Shown one piece after another: positions 58,183 to 64,000 of a stretch of 64,000 nucleotides of DNA. The stretch spans positions 24,182,302 through 24,246,301 of the forward strand of contig NC_045143.1 in assembly GCF_008831285.2 (NCBI RefSeq), read 5' to 3'. The notes below the pieces were generated by a model. That model did not search any database. It had not been told where the DNA came from and saw only the letters and a list, made by a program, of their open reading frames with translations. A program made the translations under genes and the position numbers. How positions within the stretch are numbered: the stretch's first letter is position 1; each line of letters starts with the position of its first letter. Source of the stretch: Nymphaea colorata (lineage: Eukaryota > Streptophyta > Magnoliopsida > Nymphaeales > Nymphaeaceae).

Positions 58183-61171
58183 TGTCACACCCCGACCTTT
58201 TAACCCACAAACCCCCTTTTTTTTTTCTAAACATAAAGCATCGAGGAGTGACTACCCAACAATTCAAAAAGACGATGAGCCAAGCAATTCAAAACAATGG
58301 GGCGAACTTTCATTTATATAACCATTTTGTTTCATACAAATTCACATCTATGTACATGACATTGATGCCTAACAAAAAGAAGACATCAATAAAACCAAAA
58401 CATGACGCGCCGGCACTACAAACGACAATCCCAAAACCTCCCCAATAGGACGTGAGTGAAGCCATCTGCTCAACCTGTTATCCCGGGTCCGCCAAAACCT
58501 GAAAAAGCAAACAACTGAAGGCTCAGCCTTCGCAGTATGGCAACAAGCCAGGAAAATGCTAAACCCTCTCAAGTAAGGCTCAAATAAAAGAACAAATATC
58601 AACCCATCTATCGTCATATCGTGTCAGAGTACGACACGTAAAAGCCACTTGATGGTCACACTAACACAACATCGGTCACATGCGAAGCATGCTTAAACAT
58701 AACACTTGCATTCATATCAATCACATATACGTCAGTCACCTGCATTCTATCAAACACATTACATTTTCATTAACTTTAGTGCATTAACAGTTCCTGTGGG
58801 TGCAACATAGGCACGTACACACCGCGGGCGGCCTACAGCCGAGAGACAATCCCCGTGGTGGCCCACAACAGTATGGATCCATTTCACCCGCTGCAGCGGT
58901 AGAGCACTCATCCCTGGATGTGTGAAGTCCAAGGTGAGATACTCAGCCTTCCCTAGGACACCCAGGTTGGGAAGGCGGGAGCCCAACGCTCCAAGCACAA
59001 CACACAACAGAACCCTGGAGCCTTGCACCGCCTGCGCTCTGACAGGCGAGACCAGTGGCAAACAAGGGGGACGTCTCCCAACCACATAGCCACATCCCAC
59101 TGGCCTCACATCTCTTAGTTATTCATTCTTATCATCATAGTTACACATTCACAAGATGACTGGCTAGCACATGAGGCTAGTACACTTCACGAGTGCACCC
59201 ACACCTCCGATTACCTCCACATGAGGTCTATACATACAGTAACAGTCATTGCTAGCCTTCATAACATACGGGTACAACTACCCTCCAAAACATCCATTCG
59301 CATCATTGCCCATGGCAATGGATATGCAACAACATACACATTCATATCAATCATCACATCAATCACGTCAATTACCTCTTTGAAAAACTTAGCCAATCCA
59401 CAGAGAGTAGTCTCAATCTGCGGTTGGCTCGTAGCTGTCCTATGCAATTATCATTCTATGATGCTTTCTAATGCACAATTGGGGTCAAGGAAACACTCGA
59501 CTCGATACCCCGCCTCATCTGTCCTAAACAGATATCAATTCTAGCATGCACATGCCAATGCGTAACAATTTCAAAACGAATGACTAATAATCTTTCTAAC
59601 CCATTCATATCATGTAAGCAACATACATATACTCATTCACAAAACAGTCAATCAATTAACATCACAATTCTAGGATCCCTTGATCCTAGGAGCACCCAAT
59701 CACACATTTGCCCCAGGCAGGAATTTGCCTGGAAAGTTGCCATACCTGTGGCACGCTCACCAAATTCTTCAAAATGCCTCAAGCTTCGAACTCAAGGTCG
59801 ACGGGATGTGCCCGGTGCACCTGCAAACATAAACAAGATTAAGGTTTCTACTAGATACCTACACCATTCAAACAGAAACAAACAGATACAAAAATAAAAT
59901 CCTTGAGGCACGTGTCGTCGCCTCAAGAGGGTGTCGACAGGTAGTGTCGACTAACAAGCTCTCCAATAGGCCTCCTCCTTTACGTCTTGACGTTGCCTCG
60001 AAAAATCAAAGCCTTCAACCATCAATCAATCCATCACTAATTCCTTCCTCAATAACGTTCTTGAAGCAAGACATCAACCCCAAGTCACATCCCAATACGT
60101 ATATTCCCTAATTAACTTCATGATACACCCGTTCACCGAAGTCTGCGCTACACTCCCTAAGACGGTTCCAAAACTTCTCCACAACCTCACAATCTCTACC
60201 ATGTTTCCTTAAAGCTTCGAAAATTAATCCATCATGCTTAAACGATCATCCCACACATGAATCATCACTTCTCCATCATAACCCCCCCATTATCCCCAAA
60301 AGCAAAATCGCTAACATGCATCCCAAAACATCAATTCTAAACTCTAACATGCTCAAGCAATAATTATACATGTTCTACTATATAATATCCAATAATCTAA
60401 GCTCAAATAGGCTTTGCTCACCCCAATCTAAGCGTCCAAACTGCTGTGATGCCTCAAACAGCCACCTCAAGCATACAGTCGGTCCCCAAAAGGCAGAAAT
60501 CGTGCCAAGCCGCCACCACCAACGCCTTCTATTCACTGTTACAAAGAGAATGATGCACCCTCAAACTGAAATTCCAATCCAACAGCCACAACTAAAGAGA
60601 ACAAGCAAGAACGTGCTCAAGAGGAGGAGTTCGGCTAAAATATTGGTTCGATTGGGGGAGGCTGAGAACTGAGAAAGAGCACGAGAATGAGCAGGGAGGA
60701 AACATCGACAGAGATGGGAGACAGACAAAAGGGGTAGGGTTCGGACGGTGAGGGAAGGGTCTACGTGGGAAGGAGGAGGAGAAGAAAGAAGAGGAAGGAG
60801 GAGCAGGCGAGGGAGAAGGAGGCGAGAGAAGAAGGGAAGAGAGCTCGGGCAAGGAGGAGAGGGACAGCGTGTGGGAGGAGAGAGAGTGTTGTAGAGAGGG
60901 AGGGATGCGCAGGGAAGGAGGGGAAAAACAGGTAGAGAGGGCGAGAGAGGGAGCTTACCCGCGAGTTGCCGCCGTCGCCGTCACCGCCGCCGTCGCCTTC
61001 TTCTGCTTCGCTGAGTTCCGGTCGTGGGTAAGGAGAGACGAAGAGGGGAAACGAGGGAGAAGAAGGAAAGACGAGGGAGGGGAGGCGGAGTCGGGCTCGC
61101 TCACGCGTGAGGGGCTCGGGTCCGGGTCTGGACCCTGACCCGACCCGTCCTGCCAAACATCGAGCGTTACA
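58183..61171 (-). mobile_element. Solo LTR of the Tekay-like family (2989 bp)
   Basis: Begins TGTCACACCCCGACC and ends GAGCGTTACA on the plus strand, matching the start of the 5273-8228 LTR and collinear with most of it. No internal gag-pol lies beside it, and TTATG flanks both ends. This is the product expected from recombination between two LTRs of one element. Open frames at 60592-61156 are purine/pyrimidine-biased LTR sequence, not genes. Confidence 0.93.
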
Positions 61172-61176
61172 TTATG
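61172..61176. repeat. Target-site duplication TTATG (right of solo LTR)
   Basis: Identical to 58178-58182. Confidence 0.9.
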
Positions 61177-62149
61177 CATGAAAGAACTTCAAGTAATAGA
61201 AATAGAACTTCAAGAGGCAAAGTCTTTTTACTATGAGGGAATTCCTTTTGCTCTAGTTTACCATCATTTATTCTTGTTGAAAGTTAATATATATAACTAG
61301 ATAGCCATTTGTTATAGAGTTTGTTTATAAAATGGACATTCATCCATGGAGTCACACCTCACATTATTGTTACTTCTTTTTTTGACATACATTTAATGAA
61401 AATTATCAATATTCAAAGGAATGCACGTGAGACTCATTTGCCATCTCAACTCAATAGCCCATGACCACTCTTTCTATTAAGGTAAAGTCATCTCTCTCAC
61501 TCTCCCTTTGGCTAACGGCTCATCTTTTTTATTTTTAACCATTTGGGTTTCCAAAAATGCTTGGTTACTATCTATCAGCAAAAGTTACATGATTGAAAAC
61601 CAATGGTATTTTTTTTCACAAGTCTTTTTTCTGAGCCACTTCTACCAATTCCTGTTGTTTTATAGTTCTGGATGTTCCCATACTATGCGCTTGTTCATGT
61701 GAGGTTCTATGACAACTATGAGGCCCATGTTGTAGCGATTATGTACCACAAATGTAGACCTTTTCTATTTTATTGTATTAAACTTGACATTCAATTTTTG
61801 ATACATTTTTTTTACTATATACTTTGTTTTACTATATGATAATTAGAAATAAGTATATTTCAGCTTCTGGATGCATGATTTCAGACATGTGTAGAGCGGA
61901 TTTAAGGAGGTGAAACAGGGGACAAACTTTGCATGAGAAATATTTTAACTGCTGGTCATGTGTTGATAAATATGTCATATATGTAAGTTAGAACATGTTT
62001 GTGAACTGCAGAATTAATATGTTGATTATTAGTCTAGTTCCAGTCTACTATTTGTTCAAATGCATAATAGTTGCACCTAGCTGTCATTGCATGATGCCAT
62101 ATCTATTTTTGCTACATTGAGGACTTCTGCTCCTCACCTTATGGGCATG
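61177..62149. other. No gene seen
   Basis: AT-rich DNA between the solo LTR and the hAT element. Short frames only. Confidence 0.55.
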
Positions 62150-62157
62150 TTTATGGG
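62150..62157. repeat. Target-site duplication TTTATGGG (left)
   Basis: Identical to 63107-63114. Confidence 0.9.
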
Positions 62158-63106
62158 CAATGTTATCTGTATCGTACGATACGTATCGTCCGTATCAACA
62201 AAAACGATACGATACAGGTATTACGCACGATACGCGTGTGTATCGCACGCATATCGCCCGTATCGTACGATACGGGGTTAAAATGAAAATGGAGCCCTAC
62301 GGCCCCTTTTTTGCATCTTTTTTTAAAACCTACGCTCCTCTCTCTCTCCTCTATTGTTTCTAAACACTGCAAGAGACGTGGGAGGGAGAGATTTTCTCCA
62401 TTTGCATCAAGTTTGCCGGTGAAGAAGCTTTATTTCTTGTTGTGGGGAGTCTCAGGACGGTGGGAAGCTTGGAGAAAGAGGGTTTTTTGATTTCTAACAC
62501 CAATATGTAATACTTGATGACCTTGAGGACGATCTTGATTTTTTGAACCTTGAAGGAGTAGCAGAGATTATTGAAGAATGAGAGGCTGGAGAGCAATGGA
62601 ATGTTGGTTACATTCCATTTCCAACAAAGGGGATAGAAGCACTTAATGAAGAAAATGAAGATGATCATGAAGATGATGATGGAAATGACGATTGACGAGG
62701 ATTGTTGTTGAAACTTGAATGAATCATGATTGATAACTATATGTTTTCACTTTTGAACTTACGAATTATGATGTAATTGAATTCTCTTCAGCTGCCTATT
62801 ATGTTATTTTGAATGTCTGATTTCTTATTTTGGAATGTGTTGTTCATACTTCATAGTTCATACTTCATAATCATATACATGAATGATGAATGTTCCTTTA
62901 AATACAATTTTCTTGATTTTTTCTGATTTTCACTTGTTTTTTCGGAATTTTTTGGAAGTTTTTATGATTTTTTGGAAATTTTTATAATTTTTTAATATTT
63001 TTTAAAAATTAAAAAATTAATTTTACGATACGTTTACGATACGTTACGATACGGCGTATAGGTCGGCCCGACCGATACGCGATACGCTACGCCAGTGATA
63101 ACATTG
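62158..63106. mobile_element. Non-autonomous hAT element, 949 bp, palindromic TATCGTACGATA family (copy 2)
   Basis: Perfect 10-bp inverted ends CAATGTTATC (62158-62167) and GATAACATTG (63097-63106), with an 8-bp direct duplication TTTATGGG on both sides. The palindromic block array (CGTATCGTACGATACG-like) is at the left end, 62165-62275, and the GTAGCGTATCG-type end at 63025-63095, so it is inverted relative to copy 1. Unlike copy 1 it holds a coding-like piece at about 62515-62695: DDLEDDLDFLNLEGV, one stop, then VGYIPFPTKGIEALNEE and an acidic end. That could be the tail of a lost transposase or of a captured gene. Confidence 0.92.
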
Positions 63107-63114
63107 TTTATGGG
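63107..63114. repeat. Target-site duplication TTTATGGG (right)
   Basis: Identical to 62150-62157. Confidence 0.9.
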
Positions 63115-64000
63115 AAAACCCAATAAAGAGGCCATTTGTCTTTTGAGCATATGAAGAAGTACTCAGCTCTTACATTTCTATTGCTTGTAATGCTTTTGGA
63201 AACCAAAAGAAATACTTAAGTTTTACTTTTCCATTGCTTGCAATGCTTTGTAAAACCAGCAAATGGACATTGATTTTGTTATTTTGCTACATGTGTTGTA
63301 AATAATCATTGTTTATATAATGTGTTGTAATATGTAATATGATATTGTGATATAGGTCATCCGTTGCATATGATAATCTAGACTTGTTCAGCTTTAAATT
63401 ATGTGTCATATGCAGATTTTGAATATGGATTTTGGAGCTTTTCCTTGTATCAACTATAAAGCAATTGCTTTTCGATGTTCAAATGATATTAGTATTTAGA
63501 CACTCAAAAACTCATTTCTGTCATCCAAATAAAAATCAGGTTTCAAAAAATGGAACCTAGTTTTTGTCTTGTCACCTGAACATGTAAAAGATGCTTTAAG
63601 GACTGCAGGGTTTTGCAAAACGTTGTTTTCTGTGAGTGATATTCAAACACAGCTTTAGAGTACAAAAAGAACAATTCTATCCTGGGCATAGGGAAATGCT
63701 TGAGCAACACTCATGTTCTGCTTTAAGTTGTTTGGTATTTCTTTGTTTCGGGTGGGGTTGTATTGTTTTGGATAAGTGTAATATGTTTATTCTTTTTTCA
63801 AGTATTAGCAAGTGGTTTATTTGGTTTCAGTTCTTGGATACACTCCATTCCATACTTGTACACTTTTGTAAGAGTTCATTTTCACTATTTGGTGGCCAGT
63901 TTTTACTTGTTTTTATTACAAAAATATCCTTTGAAATCAATCCTTCCAAAAGTTGTACCAGTCTCATTGTGTGCTAAGCAACCACCATCCAGATCTCAAT
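63115..64000. other. No gene seen
   Basis: AT-rich. An open frame at 63636-63977 is T-rich and hydrophobic by composition, with no domain and no splice context. Confidence 0.5.

Noticed and set aside
60592-61179. Long Ser/Pro-rich and Arg/Glu-rich open frames
   Set aside because: They are purine/pyrimidine-biased parts of the solo LTR, with no domain and mirrored frames on both strands.
1-64000. rRNA, tRNA genes, organellar insertions, bacterial-type operons
   Set aside because: None seen; the window has plant nuclear transposon and intron features throughout.

Overview
The window is a nuclear segment of a flowering-plant genome. The evidence is Ty3/gypsy elements with chromodomains, Ty1/copia elements primed by initiator-tRNA-Met sites, a LINE, several hAT-type DNA elements, intron-containing remnants of plant genes (a PLS-type PPR protein, an ALA2-like lipid flippase, a large protein resembling plant ZFYVE26 homologues), and many (TA)n and (CT)n microsatellites. 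The species cannot be told from the sequence. No intact cellular gene was found. Every host gene recognised is a fragment or is broken by frameshifts, stops or insertions, so this is a transposon-rich intergenic region with relics.

Layout. 1-8228: minus-strand Tekay-like gypsy element with about 3-kb LTRs; its left LTR is cut by the window edge. 9.66-12.84 kb: PPR pseudogene whose intron holds a non-autonomous hAT element and whose E domain holds a 144-bp MITE. 14.9-18.8 kb: large inverted repeat carrying gene fragments, with a five-copy 349-bp tandem array at its inner edge. 20.7-22.4 kb: diverged direct duplication. 22.7-26.6 kb: plus-strand copia element with no recognisable gag and no 3' end. 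28.7-29.6 kb: flippase relic. 35.9-37.4 kb: relic of a one-pass membrane protein. 38.7-44.1 kb: ZFYVE26-like relic whose long intron holds two TRIM-like mini-retrotransposons and a gypsy integrase scrap. 44.1-50.5 kb: LINE relic split by a young, structurally complete copia element (44686-50023, target duplication TCAAT). 51.8-53.6 kb: hAT transposase relic. 56.1-58.0 kb: a second chromodomain gypsy remnant with its front half missing. 58183-61171: solo Tekay-type LTR with a TTATG target duplication. 62158-63106: second member of the hAT family first seen at 10.5 kb.

How the parts relate. Insertion order can be read from the nesting. The PPR gene was entered by hAT elements; the LINE was entered by the copia element; the Tekay element left both a full copy and a solo LTR in the window. 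Three host-gene fragments that keep introns lie on the same minus strand between 28.7 and 44.1 kb. That fits either decayed local genes or fragments moved by a transposon. The most unusual structures are the inverted repeat with its identical 349-bp units, the paired TRIM-like elements, and the hAT family built from palindromic TATCGTACGATA blocks with perfect 8-bp target duplications.
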